Shown here piece after piece: positions 1 to 9,859 of a stretch of DNA of 64,000 nt. This stretch comes from Flavobacteriales bacterium. GTDB taxonomy: Bacteria; Bacteroidota; Bacteroidia; Flavobacteriales_D; Parvicellaceae. The position numbers were made by a program, and so were the translations under genes. The first letter of the stretch is position 1. Every line of letters starts with the position of its first letter. The notes under the pieces are model-generated. The model had not been told where the DNA came from and did not search any database. It worked only from the letters and a program-made list of their open reading frames with translations. Location: assembly GCA_025210295.1 (NCBI GenBank), contig JAOASC010000048.1:124001-188000 (forward strand), read 5' to 3'.

Positions 1-29
1 TTCCTTATTTATATACTATCAAAATACGT

Positions 30-962
30 TTAAAAATATCTAGCTCCTCTTTTCCCCCCTTTTAATCCATTTCTAGGCGCAATTCTGTAGGTTAGATGTA
101 GTTCGTGCGAACCGTTACTATACGTCTTAATATTAGATGTCGTTACATCGTAAGAATACCCAAACTCAACTCCTGAATAGTTAAAACCAAACATCGCCAC
201 AATTGCATCTTGATGCCTATATGAAGCCCCTACCCAATACTTATTTTCATAAATAAATCTAGAACTAATATCAAACTGCATCGGTAATGCTTCTATCGCT
301 TGCACTAAAAAACCTGGTTGAATTGTCAACACATCACTTGCATCAATATTTACCCCTCCCATTAGGTAATAGTTCCTCACAAAATTATTCTTAACATCAT
401 TAGCTATATTATAAATATCAGTTTGAGTTTGAATAAGGTTAACAATAGATAGCGCGACAAAGTATTTATCTGCATTATGATAATAAGCTCCAAAAGTTGC
501 ATCTGGCAACAATTGATTATCATAAGCTGCTATTATTGTAGGATCATCTGGTAAATACGTCTCTAATTTCTTTTTATCCAAAGCGTGTTGACTCAAAGTA
601 CCTGACAGTCCTAATGACAGCTGATGATGATTCTCACCAGATTTAAACAATGAAAACTGATACGCTCCAGCTAAACCTAATCCAGTTCTTCGAGTTGGCC
701 CTGCTGCTTCATTATAAAGCGTAATTCCTGCACCTAAACCACCAAATATATTCATATTAGTAGACAAATACTGTGTTGCTGGCGCCTCTTTGATTGCTGA
801 CCATTGTCTGCGCACTCCTATGTGAACAGGAATTCCTTTTTGCGTACCAGCAAAAGCTGGATTAATAGTAAACTTATCAAACATATACTGACTTTGCAAA
901 GCCAATTGTTGTCCAAAACTTACAAAAGAGGCAAATAATGATATTAAAAATAGATATTTCAT
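30..962 (-). CDS. PorP/SprF family type IX secretion system membrane protein
   Basis: 310 residues. A signal peptide ends near residue 18 (FASFVSFGQ). It is followed by the family's characteristic start: a Q-x-Y-M-F-D segment, then NPAFAGT and a region around RRQW. The rest alternates short polar and aromatic strands, as expected of an outer-membrane beta-barrel. Known members (SprF, PorP) sit in the outer membrane and are needed for T9SS secretion or surface attachment of partner adhesins. The gene lies 3 nt downstream of a large SprB-repeat gene on the same strand, the usual sprB-sprF order, so I infer it serves one or both adhesins upstream. ATG start; full length for the family. Confidence 0.9.
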   Translation of the reverse strand: MKYLFLISLFASFVSFGQQLALQSQYMFDKFTINPAFAGTQKGIPVHIGVRRQWSAIKEAPATQYLSTNMNIFGGLGAGITLYNEAAGPTRRTGLGLAGAYQFSLFKSGENHHQLSLGLSGTLSQHALDKKKLETYLPDDPTIIAAYDNQLLPDATFGAYYHNADKYFVALSIVNLIQTQTDIYNIANDVKNNFVRNYYLMGGVNIDASDVLTIQPGFLVQAIEALPMQFDISSRFIYENKYWVGASYRHQDAIVAMFGFNYSGVEFGYSYDVTTSNIKTYSNGSHELHLTYRIAPRNGLKGGKRGARYF

Positions 963-965
963 AGT

Positions 966-3900
966 TTATCGTACAATTGTTACAGGACCTGTATAAACAG
1001 CATCATCAATAATTCTTATTGAATAATAATAGGTTGCGGCAGGTAAATGCTTTCCATTAAACATTCCATCCCAAGGAGCGGAATATCCTATAGATTCAAA
1101 CACCACTTTACCCCATTTGTTATATATTATCACTTCACACTCAGGGTAGAGTTCTATATGCTCTAAATACCATGTGTCATTATACCCATCTCCTTCTGGA
1201 GTAAAAGCAGAAGGCGGGGTTAAACATGGCTGCTCATTAACGGGCACTACTATTGTAGTGTCTTTAGTACAATTTAGAATATCGGTAACTGTTAGGGTGT
1301 AATCTCCACTATACAAATCATAGATATTAGGCCCTGTTTCATTGTTATAATCCCAATCAAAAGCAAAGCCACCATTTCCTCCTGTTGGTTCAGTCTCAAT
1401 TGCGGCATCTGCAATATCTCTACAACTCAAAGGGAATAACTCATAATGAATCACAATTGGTTCTGGCTCATGCACCACACCTCTTACATAAACTTCACAC
1501 CCTTTGGTATCATAAACGGTTGCTTCATAAACACCAGGAGGTAGATTTTCAATAATTTGAGTCGTGTCTCCATTATTCCATGGGTAAAAATACCCCCCAC
1601 TATTTCCTCCTGTAATAATAGCCTCTATTCTCCCGTCGTTTTCGCCATAACAAGTTACATCTTGTACATCTAATTCTCCCTCTAACAATGGCGGCTCACT
1701 AATTACTATAGTTCTGTATGCTTCACAAGCATTAGAATCTATCACTTGTACAATATATTCATCTGCTGGATAGTTCACTAAATCTTCAGTATTGACACTC
1801 AACTCATAAGTAGAATTTGTCCAAGAATAATCATACCCTATTGTCCCCCCTGTTACTGTAACATCTATAGCTCCGTCTGAAAGCTCAAAACACGAAACAT
1901 CCGTCACTACAGAATCGATCATTAACTGATCAGGTTGTGTTACAATAACCGTATCGATCAAAACACAATTATGGTCATCTGTAGTGGTACAAATCAAGGT
2001 ATCTGCCACAACATCAAATAGCGTTAACACTGTATCTCCTCTACTCCATAAGTAATCATAAGGAGCAGTTCCTCCCTCTACCGTATAAGAGACTTGCCCA
2101 TCATCATAGCCAAAACAAGAAGGCCTTATAATATCGTAAAAAGCATAAAGCGGTTCATGAGGTTGTTCCAAATAAGTTGAATCACTTAAAGGACACCCAT
2201 TAGCATCTGTTAATTGCAAACCATAGCCACCATAAGGTAAATTGACTAAATCTTCAATAGCAAACTGTCCATTATTCCAATCAAAAGTATAAGGCTGAAC
2301 ACCTCCTGTTATTGTTGTAGCTACAGCACCAGTTGTATCTCCATGGCATAAAACATGAGTAGGAATTAATTCCGAGATCAACTCATCTGGCTGGGTAATA
2401 GAATCTTCATCAAACAACACACATCCTAAACTATCAATAATTTTAACATAATAAGTATTCGCAGGATAATTGGTTAAATCCTGATTGGTATCAATCAATA
2501 CAGAGCTTGTATTTCCCCACTGATACTCATAAGGCAAGGTTCCTCCTGTTACTGTTAAATCGATCATTCCATTCGTATCTGCATAACACAATACATTTGT
2601 AGCTACAGTATTAGAAACTAATGCTGGCGGTTCAGTAATTGTTATACTATTGGATATTGTACAATTATTATCATCTGTTACTAAAACAGTATATAAACCA
2701 GCTGGCACATAATCTAAATCTTCTGTAATATACTGTCCATTATTCCAATCAAAACTGTATGGAGTTGTACCTCCAGTAACATTATAGTCTATTAATCCAT
2801 CAGAAAAACCAAAACAGGTCACATTGGTAACAGCATAAGAGGTTGCTAAAGGTGCATCTGGTTGTGTTAATACTGTATTATCTGAAACCGTACACCCATT
2901 AGCATCTGTAATGGTAACACTATAATTTCCTGCAGGTTGGTTGATTAAATGTTGAGAACTAGCCCCTGTATTCCAGTTATATGAATATGGCAGTGTTCCT
3001 CCACCCACATTATTTTGAACGGCTCCAGTATTATCCCCAAAGCATTTGATATGAGTAGGAATTAAAAAAGTGGTTAATAACGGTGGTTCATTGATCGCTA
3101 TATTATCAATATGCTCACACCCATTGGCATCTGTAATCGTAACAAAGTATGTACTTGCAGGATAATTCACCAAATCTTCTGTTGTTGCTACTAAAATAGA
3201 ACTTGCATTAGCCCAATGATAGGTATAAGACGGAGTCCCTCCGCTCACTGTTAAATTAATATCTCCATCAGAACCTCCATAACACAACACATCTACTTTA
3301 GTTAGAGAAGATTGTATTGCTGTTGGTTGATTTATTGTCGCATTATTGGTGGCAGTACATCCATTATTATCAGTAATGGTGACATTATAAGTTCCAGAGG
3401 CAACATTATTCAAATCTTCACTTGTTGCTCCATTATTCCAAGCAAAAGTATAAGGTGAAGTTCCTCCTGATGGCGACAAATCAATTACTCCACTATTCTC
3501 ACCAAAACATTTTGCATCAACTACTGCTATTGTTGATGTCAACGGTGCCGCTGGCTCTCCAATGATTGCTGTAATTGAATTCGATGTACACCCATTAGCA
3601 TCAGTTATTGTTACAGAATAATTACCCGCAGACAATCCACTAGGGTCTTGACTACTTGATCCGTTACTCCAACTATAAGTATACGAAGGTGTTCCCCCCA
3701 CTGGATCTAAATCAATACTACCATCAGAACCTCCATTACAACTTACATCAGCGGTATTACTAATCACTCCAGAAACAGGAGACGGCTCTTCTACTGAAAC
3801 GACATGAGTAGAAGTACATCCTAGCTGATCTACAACATACAATGTATACACTCCAGCTGGCAAATTAGAAATAGATGTGGTCCCGCCATTAGCTACTGTT

Positions 3901-4082
3901 GTACTCTGACCTGTTGACCAAGTTGCTGTAAATGGCGCATCAGGTCCTGATATAGTAGCTGTTGCTGCTCCATTAGTTCCTAAATAACAATTCACATCTG
4001 TGCTGGAAATATTTATTGTTGGACAAGCCCAACTTGAATACCCAACAAACAACAATAAAATGAATATGATAATTCTCATCAC
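966..4082 (-). CDS. SprB-repeat surface adhesin with T9SS type B sorting domain
   Basis: 1038 residues. Signal peptide about 1-19 (ending SSWAC). I count 12 tandem SprB-type repeats, each with the pattern xxVxCxGxxDGxIxxxxxGGTxPYxYxW followed by TDxNGC and a closing xxITEP. The last about 90 residues form a gliding-motility-associated C-terminal domain (FTPEGDGYNDTW ... NKWGKVVFES ... PWDG ... ATYYY), the type B signal for T9SS export. By analogy with SprB of Flavobacterium, this is a cell-surface filamentous adhesin, possibly used in gliding. The start overlaps the stop of the upstream gene by 4 nt (ATGA), implying translational coupling. The PorP/SprF gene follows directly. Confidence 0.9.
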   Translation of the reverse strand: MMRIIIFILLLFVGYSSWACPTINISSTDVNCYLGTNGAATATISGPDAPFTATWSTGQSTTVANGGTTSISNLPAGVYTLYVVDQLGCTSTHVVSVEEPSPVSGVISNTADVSCNGGSDGSIDLDPVGGTPSYTYSWSNGSSSQDPSGLSAGNYSVTITDANGCTSNSITAIIGEPAAPLTSTIAVVDAKCFGENSGVIDLSPSGGTSPYTFAWNNGATSEDLNNVASGTYNVTITDNNGCTATNNATINQPTAIQSSLTKVDVLCYGGSDGDINLTVSGGTPSYTYHWANASSILVATTEDLVNYPASTYFVTITDANGCEHIDNIAINEPPLLTTFLIPTHIKCFGDNTGAVQNNVGGGTLPYSYNWNTGASSQHLINQPAGNYSVTITDANGCTVSDNTVLTQPDAPLATSYAVTNVTCFGFSDGLIDYNVTGGTTPYSFDWNNGQYITEDLDYVPAGLYTVLVTDDNNCTISNSITITEPPALVSNTVATNVLCYADTNGMIDLTVTGGTLPYEYQWGNTSSVLIDTNQDLTNYPANTYYVKIIDSLGCVLFDEDSITQPDELISELIPTHVLCHGDTTGAVATTITGGVQPYTFDWNNGQFAIEDLVNLPYGGYGLQLTDANGCPLSDSTYLEQPHEPLYAFYDIIRPSCFGYDDGQVSYTVEGGTAPYDYLWSRGDTVLTLFDVVADTLICTTTDDHNCVLIDTVIVTQPDQLMIDSVVTDVSCFELSDGAIDVTVTGGTIGYDYSWTNSTYELSVNTEDLVNYPADEYIVQVIDSNACEAYRTIVISEPPLLEGELDVQDVTCYGENDGRIEAIITGGNSGGYFYPWNNGDTTQIIENLPPGVYEATVYDTKGCEVYVRGVVHEPEPIVIHYELFPLSCRDIADAAIETEPTGGNGGFAFDWDYNNETGPNIYDLYSGDYTLTVTDILNCTKDTTIVVPVNEQPCLTPPSAFTPEGDGYNDTWYLEHIELYPECEVIIYNKWGKVVFESIGYSAPWDGMFNGKHLPAATYYYSIRIIDDAVYTGPVTIVR

Positions 4083-7000
4083 TTATTTTTCTTTACAATA
4101 GTTAATGGACCTGTATATGGAGCTGACTCTCGATGTAAATCGATAACATAGTAATAGGTTGCAGAAGGTAAAGGATTCCCCTCATAAGTTCCATCCCAAG
4201 GTTCATAGTTGTGATCACTTTCAAAGATTAAAGTTCCCCATTTATTAAAAATCTGTATGGTTGCCCCCTCATAATTTTGAATATTTTCCAACACCCAAGT
4301 ATCGTTATACCCATCACCATCTGGAGTAAAAGCATTAGGAGGGTCAATACAGTCAATTCTAGCAATATTCACAAAAAACGTATCCACTCGCATACAACCA
4401 TTTTGATCCATCAATTGCAAATAATATTCTCCTCCAGGTAAATTATAAATATCTTGAGTAATAGCATCATTCGACCACAGGTAACTATAATCTCCTACAC
4501 CTCCATCTATAAAAATATCGATGCTTCCATCGTGATTATCAATACAAGTTGTTCCTTGGATACGACTATTAAGTGTTATCGAGTCTGGTTGAGTGATTAC
4601 CGTAGTTCCTTCTACCACACAATTGTTTCGATCTGTTATGGTTACGCTATATTCTCCTGCTGTCACATTGGTTAAATCTTCATCAGTACTTCCATCGCTC
4701 CATTCGACTTGATACGGGATAATACCTCCTGTAATTGTTAAGTTTCCTCTTCCGTCACTACCATCATAACAAGAAACAGGATATGCATTTATTTTCCAAA
4801 CTAACGTATCTGGTTCATACACTTCTACAGCTTGGGTAAATTGACAAAGATTACTGTCCAACACAGAAATATAATACTGCCCTGCAATTAAACTATCTGC
4901 TACCAAACTATTCCCTGTATTCATCATAGAATAAGTTGAATCTCCAAAAGCGATTCTATAAGGAAGAGTTCCTCCTGTTACAGTAGCTGTGATCTTTCCA
5001 TCTGAAAAACTATGGCACCTTACACTATCTACAACGCTTGTTATTAATAAATAATCTGGCTCTGTAATGGTAATAGTCGTGTCTATTGTACATTGGTTAC
5101 TATCAGTAATACTCACTTGATAGACTCCTGCGACTAAATGATAATTAGTATCAGTAGTTACTCCATTTGACCATGAGTAAGTATAGTCTGGAGTTCCTCC
5201 ATAAACGACAACCTTAGCATACCCATCATTTCCATTCTTACATTTTACATTGAGTTGTTCAAAGTCGATTATTCTTAAGCTAGATTCTGGTTGGGTGATC
5301 GTATAAGCTCTTGTTAATTGACACCCATTAGCATCTGTAATTACAACACTATACTGTCCTGCTGCTAAGTTTTGAATATCCTCTGTCACCATTCCATTAC
5401 TCCAGCTAAATGTATAAGGAGCTGTTCCTCCAAAAGGTGTTAAATCAATGTAAGCGTCTGAACCATACCTACAAGATACTTGTTTAACTGTATCATCTAA
5501 TGAAAGCGGCAATGCTGGTTCTGTTACTTCAAAAGAAAGTTCTGTTGAACAACCGTTGGTATCTGTTGCTACTAATGTATAAGTATCTGGTTCTAAACTA
5601 TTAATTGTTGGAGCATTATTATACAGATGAGCGTAATAGGAATCATGCCACTCATATCGATAAGGTTGAATTCCTCCTAAAACAACAGTATTAATAGCTC
5701 CATTGCCATTCCCTTTACAATCGATATGCGTAGTTGTTCCTGTAATTGAAATAGGCGCTTGAGCTTCAATTATCGTAAAAGGAATAGCTATCACACAACC
5801 ATTCCCATCTGTGATCGTTCCTGTGTAACTTCCTCCATCTAACTGATAAATAATTGCCGAGGTCTCTCCAGTGGTCCAACTATAACTATATGGTGGATTT
5901 CCTCCTGTATGCTCTATTTCTGCTTGTCCATTATCATCTCCAAAACAAGTCACATCTTTTTGTTCTATTCTAGCCTCTAATCTATTGGTTGGCTCGGTAA
6001 TAGCAATGGTAGAATCGAAAGAACAACCATTAGCATCTGTTACCACTAAATTATATGCTCCTGCAACTAAATTGGTTGCACTTTGTCCAGACTGGCCATT
6101 ACTCCAACTATACGAATAACCTGGAGTCCCTCCAGAAACAGTTAAGTCTATTCTTCCATCATTTCCACTTTTACAAGAAACATGTGATGGTGTAATGCCA
6201 ACATTTAATGGCGCTGAAGGTTGTGTGACAGCAAAAGTTGTTCTTTCTACACAACCATTTGCATCTGTAACTATAGCTGTCCAATCACTAGCATAAACAT
6301 TGGTTGCTGAACTGTTATAACTTGAATGAGAATTATAGTTGACATCTGCCCACTGGTAAGAATATGGTGGAGTTCCTCCTGTTGTAGAAGCATTTAAAGA
6401 ACCATTAGTCCCCTCATAACAGCTAACATGATTCACACTTGCTGTTGTAGCTATCGCTGATGAGGGCTGACTCACAGTAAAGCTTACCGTATTTGAGCAT
6501 CCTTTGATATCTGTTATGGTAACTGTATGACTTCCTGCACTCCATCCATTGGTTATCTTAGTAGATGCTCCATTTGACCAACTGTAGCTATAAGGTGCTG
6601 TTCCTCCTGAAGGAATCACTTCGACTTCTCCATCTGCTCCTCCAAAACAATTAACTGCTTTAATTTCAAAACTTGCAGTTAACACGTTAGGTTCAGGAAC
6701 ATTAAAAGACTGATTGAGTGTACACCCATTAGCATCAGTAACTGTTACTGCTTGCGTTCCACCTCCAATATTACTAATTGAGCTATTACCTGCTCCGCTA
6801 CTCCAGCTATACGAATAAGGTGCTGTTCCTCCGAAAACTGCCAAATTGATGGTCCCATCATTATTTCCATTACAACTCACTCCAGCGATAGTACTAGCGC
6901 CAATCTGCAATGCTTCAGTTGGACCAGTTACATTATAACTAGCGTAAGACATACAACCGTTGGCATCTTCTATCACAACATGGTGATTACCTGTTGTTAA

Positions 7001-8593
7001 TGAAGTATTTGAAAGCGAAGTTGAAGAAGAAGTATTTGCAGTTCCATCACTCCAATTATAGGTATATGGAGCTGTTCCGTTGGTAACATTTGCTGTAAAC
7101 CCACCTGTATTTTCTCCATAGCAATCAACATTTGTGGTGTTATTGGCATTTGCATAATATTCATTAGGAACTAAACGAAATGGTGTACCTACAATACTAT
7201 CAAAACCTGGCAACTCCCATGAATCATTAAACCATTCAAAACCATTTAAAGTACCAAGCGGAATAGTATTCTGATATAAAGGTCCTATTGACCAACTCCA
7301 ATCATCAACTGAGGAGGTGGAATCATCGACATTTTCACCATTCCCGAACCCATCTACTTTAATTGAAAATGATAGTGCTTTCATCGTAAAGCCAAATTGT
7401 AACTCATCGTAGGTATGATTACTGATTGTATTGGTGATGTCATGAAAGGGAGTGAGGTCCATATATTCATAGTTACAGGGATAAGTAAAGTTGATATTGT
7501 TTCCAACTTTAACAGTAATTGAATCACTCTGGCTAGGACCTTCCACTATAGAGTTCCCTGCAGAAGGATCAGTTACTGTATATTGAACAGGAACTGGGAA
7601 CTTAATTGAGGTATAAATTTCAGGACAAAAAACAAAATCTTGTTTATTGACTACATCCATTCCAAATGCTGCACTTAATAAAGTGTACTCATAACAAACA
7701 TTATATTCTTTACGAATAGTATCTCCATTATTATCTATTTCATTTTCAAAAAAGCAGGTTTCTCCTCTAGATAAATTTCTTAGCACATTACTAATTCCTG
7801 GAATTTGCATTGCTCCCAATAACTTAAAAATCTCTAACTGCACTCTAGCGTAATCATCTTCTCCATTAGCTTCTAAACATTTGTCTGCTCTTAACGTTGA
7901 TGTTGTTTGTACATTAGGGATATCAAAAGTCCCTTTTATCCCAAATCCAGCATCTACTTCTGCTGGCAAAAGCGACGTATAACAAGTTAATGTTGGAGAA
8001 AGACAGGCATATTGCACTTGACTTTGAGAAACATCAAATATGGTTAAAGTGGTTGAAAGATTTCCTGTATCAAAGGCTCCAACCTGCGTACATGAGACAA
8101 AACACAACAAAGGTGTTAAGTAAAAACGTAAACTAAAATCTAATTCTAATCCTACATTTCCAGTTTGAGGGAATGTGGTCAGTAACTGCGCTGAAGGATC
8201 TACAGTATAATCCGTTTGAATCGTAATGGTTTCACCTCTTTCAAAATTATTATTACTAGGGTAAGTCAACAAAATATTTACAGGATAATTCACATCTATG
8301 TTCCCATCATTCCAATTCCTTGAATAGAACTTCGCACCAAAGTGCCCACTTGTACCTCCAGAGACTTGATAACCATAGGTCCCTACAATTGTACTTACTG
8401 TTTGATCCTGATTAAAAGTATTACTCCAAGGTATATTAAATAATGGGAGCTCAAAGTTTAGATTAAAATTACTATTTGGTCCAAACATTCCCTGATTAGT
8501 AGACGAAAAATTGGCAGGTTGGCTAATCGTTGTTGTTTGGCCATAGCCACAAACCGACCAAATAAAAACAAGAAAAAATAATAAATACCTCAT
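4079..8593 (-). CDS. Large SprB-repeat adhesin with unique N-terminal region and T9SS type B domain
   Basis: 1504 residues. Signal peptide about 1-19 (FIWSVCGYGQ). Residues about 20-480 form a unique cysteine-containing region rich in beta-strand-like and aspartate segments, not recognised. Twelve SprB repeats follow (about 490-1405). The last about 90 residues are a type B T9SS sorting domain (FTPDGDGYNDTW ... NKWGTLIFES ... PWDGTYEG). Architecture suggests a surface adhesin whose N-terminal head is presented on a repeat stalk. It overlaps the next gene by 4 nt and is preceded 9 nt upstream by a small secreted-protein gene, so the four genes from 9085 down to 30 look like one operon. Confidence 0.9.
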   Translation of the reverse strand: MRYLLFFLVFIWSVCGYGQTTTISQPANFSSTNQGMFGPNSNFNLNFELPLFNIPWSNTFNQDQTVSTIVGTYGYQVSGGTSGHFGAKFYSRNWNDGNIDVNYPVNILLTYPSNNNFERGETITIQTDYTVDPSAQLLTTFPQTGNVGLELDFSLRFYLTPLLCFVSCTQVGAFDTGNLSTTLTIFDVSQSQVQYACLSPTLTCYTSLLPAEVDAGFGIKGTFDIPNVQTTSTLRADKCLEANGEDDYARVQLEIFKLLGAMQIPGISNVLRNLSRGETCFFENEIDNNGDTIRKEYNVCYEYTLLSAAFGMDVVNKQDFVFCPEIYTSIKFPVPVQYTVTDPSAGNSIVEGPSQSDSITVKVGNNINFTYPCNYEYMDLTPFHDITNTISNHTYDELQFGFTMKALSFSIKVDGFGNGENVDDSTSSVDDWSWSIGPLYQNTIPLGTLNGFEWFNDSWELPGFDSIVGTPFRLVPNEYYANANNTTNVDCYGENTGGFTANVTNGTAPYTYNWSDGTANTSSSTSLSNTSLTTGNHHVVIEDANGCMSYASYNVTGPTEALQIGASTIAGVSCNGNNDGTINLAVFGGTAPYSYSWSSGAGNSSISNIGGGTQAVTVTDANGCTLNQSFNVPEPNVLTASFEIKAVNCFGGADGEVEVIPSGGTAPYSYSWSNGASTKITNGWSAGSHTVTITDIKGCSNTVSFTVSQPSSAIATTASVNHVSCYEGTNGSLNASTTGGTPPYSYQWADVNYNSHSSYNSSATNVYASDWTAIVTDANGCVERTTFAVTQPSAPLNVGITPSHVSCKSGNDGRIDLTVSGGTPGYSYSWSNGQSGQSATNLVAGAYNLVVTDANGCSFDSTIAITEPTNRLEARIEQKDVTCFGDDNGQAEIEHTGGNPPYSYSWTTGETSAIIYQLDGGSYTGTITDGNGCVIAIPFTIIEAQAPISITGTTTHIDCKGNGNGAINTVVLGGIQPYRYEWHDSYYAHLYNNAPTINSLEPDTYTLVATDTNGCSTELSFEVTEPALPLSLDDTVKQVSCRYGSDAYIDLTPFGGTAPYTFSWSNGMVTEDIQNLAAGQYSVVITDANGCQLTRAYTITQPESSLRIIDFEQLNVKCKNGNDGYAKVVVYGGTPDYTYSWSNGVTTDTNYHLVAGVYQVSITDSNQCTIDTTITITEPDYLLITSVVDSVRCHSFSDGKITATVTGGTLPYRIAFGDSTYSMMNTGNSLVADSLIAGQYYISVLDSNLCQFTQAVEVYEPDTLVWKINAYPVSCYDGSDGRGNLTITGGIIPYQVEWSDGSTDEDLTNVTAGEYSVTITDRNNCVVEGTTVITQPDSITLNSRIQGTTCIDNHDGSIDIFIDGGVGDYSYLWSNDAITQDIYNLPGGEYYLQLMDQNGCMRVDTFFVNIARIDCIDPPNAFTPDGDGYNDTWVLENIQNYEGATIQIFNKWGTLIFESDHNYEPWDGTYEGNPLPSATYYYVIDLHRESAPYTGPLTIVKKNK

Positions 8594-8602
8594 ATCAAAA
8601 AA

Positions 8603-9085
8603 CTAGTATTTTATTGATAAAATAGATGCTAACAATATGGAGTAATACTTTTCTTTTTCTGCTTGTTTATAATTTGCCATAGCATACAATGACTCTTCCT
8701 CATTTCCTACAACATACAAAATTCTTTCAACCGGCTGATTATTGATCTCAAACAACAACACAAAGAAATGTCCATCTTGCATTTGTTTTTCTTCCAATAA
8801 TTTAACCTTACTTCTTTCATAGTTCCTCCCCAACAAATCATCAACCATCATCTTATAGGAAACTGCTGTATCCCTAACTACACTAATAGAAGAATGGGTA
8901 AATTCATTTAAAAAAGAGGTGTATTCTTCAAGAAAAACATAGCCCTTAGGCGGGGTAATTGTCGCGTTAACATACTTCAAAAAGACAGGCTCCCCGTTCG
9001 TGATCGTTTTTTTACTATCTAGTTTTAGTTGTGAATAAGAAATTGTCACAAAAAAAACAGCTATAATGAAAAATATATTCTTCAT
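8603..9085 (-). CDS. Small secreted hypothetical protein
   Basis: 160 residues. Hydrophobic signal peptide about 1-19 ending SYSQ, then a soluble domain with a YVNATITPPKGY segment and no recognisable catalytic motif. It is the first gene of the minus-strand operon that continues into the two SprB-repeat proteins and the PorP/SprF gene, with only 9 nt to the next gene. An accessory periplasmic or secreted role in adhesin export or assembly is inferred from context only. Confidence 0.7.
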   Translation of the reverse strand: MKNIFFIIAVFFVTISYSQLKLDSKKTITNGEPVFLKYVNATITPPKGYVFLEEYTSFLNEFTHSSISVVRDTAVSYKMMVDDLLGRNYERSKVKLLEEKQMQDGHFFVLLFEINNQPVERILYVVGNEEESLYAMANYKQAEKEKYYSILLASILSIKY

Positions 9086-9239
9086 AGGTCAGTATTATTT
9101 TTAATAAATTTTAACAGGGCTAATCTATAATAAATGTGTAAATTTAACTTTAATTTTTTAGTAAATCAATTATTACGCCCTACCAAAACCAAAAAAAATA
9201 CTACAACAACAGTAAAACACAACACTAAAACAAACTAAA

Positions 9240-9797
9240 ATGAGATGGAGTTTTTTTATTGCCACCATTCTTTTATTTAACGCATGTCATTTTTTTGAGG
9301 AAGAACCCGAGGTGTTGCTCTCTAAAATAGACGGAGAAGATTACCTCAACACAATGGAAGGCGAAATGAACCCCAAAAAAGCATACCTCTATATTATGGA
9401 GGGTAATAAAGACAGCATCGACTACAACATCCGTTTAGACATTATTGACAGTCTAGAAACAACTGATTCTATTTGGAGAAAAAAACACCTAAAATCCCTA
9501 AACATCATTCTCAATGAAGTTTATGATGGAAATGACAAAACCTTTATTGAAAACAAACTTTTTTCTTTCTTTATTCACTACCCTAATGAATTGATACACC
9601 ACCTCAACAACGAGGGGTTTGACAACATTGAAAACTGGATGCTGATTCTTAATAAAGGCGTACAATCTGCAACATCACCTGAAGACATTACCATTAACAG
9701 TGTCGCTAATGCTGCTATTTCCAATTGCAAAAACTGTAATGAAGAACAACAAAGGCTTATTGTAGAATTTTTAAACAAACTTGAGTATTTTAAATAA
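9240..9797 (+). CDS. Hypothetical lipoprotein
   Basis: 185 residues. Short lipoprotein signal with lipobox LFNAC (Cys16) followed by an acidic stretch (HFFEEEPE). In Bacteroidota, acidic residues just after the lipid-bearing Cys often mark surface-exported lipoproteins, so the outer face of the outer membrane is possible (inference). The remainder is helical and charged, with a CKNC pair near residues 160-163. No family recognised. It is divergent from the adhesin operon and followed by a T9SS cargo gene on the same strand. Confidence 0.65.
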   Translation: MRWSFFIATILLFNACHFFEEEPEVLLSKIDGEDYLNTMEGEMNPKKAYLYIMEGNKDSIDYNIRLDIIDSLETTDSIWRKKHLKSLNIILNEVYDGNDKTFIENKLFSFFIHYPNELIHHLNNEGFDNIENWMLILNKGVQSATSPEDITINSVANAAISNCKNCNEEQQRLIVEFLNKLEYFK

Positions 9798-9859
9798 CCC
9801 CACAATTCGCAATTCATTTAAGCAACTATTTATGTATCTTTATAGTTATTAAATCAAGA

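Noticed and set aside
4454-4675. Open frames on the opposite strand of the SprB, DUF819 (22484-23110), methyltransferase (28901-30645) and other large genes
   Set aside because: They have no signal, start context or protein-like composition and mirror the codon pattern of the clearly real genes on the other strand.
966-8593. Regularly spaced similar DNA segments, at first glance like a repeat array
   Set aside because: They encode about 80-90-residue SprB protein repeats with diverged DNA; spacing and content do not fit CRISPR.
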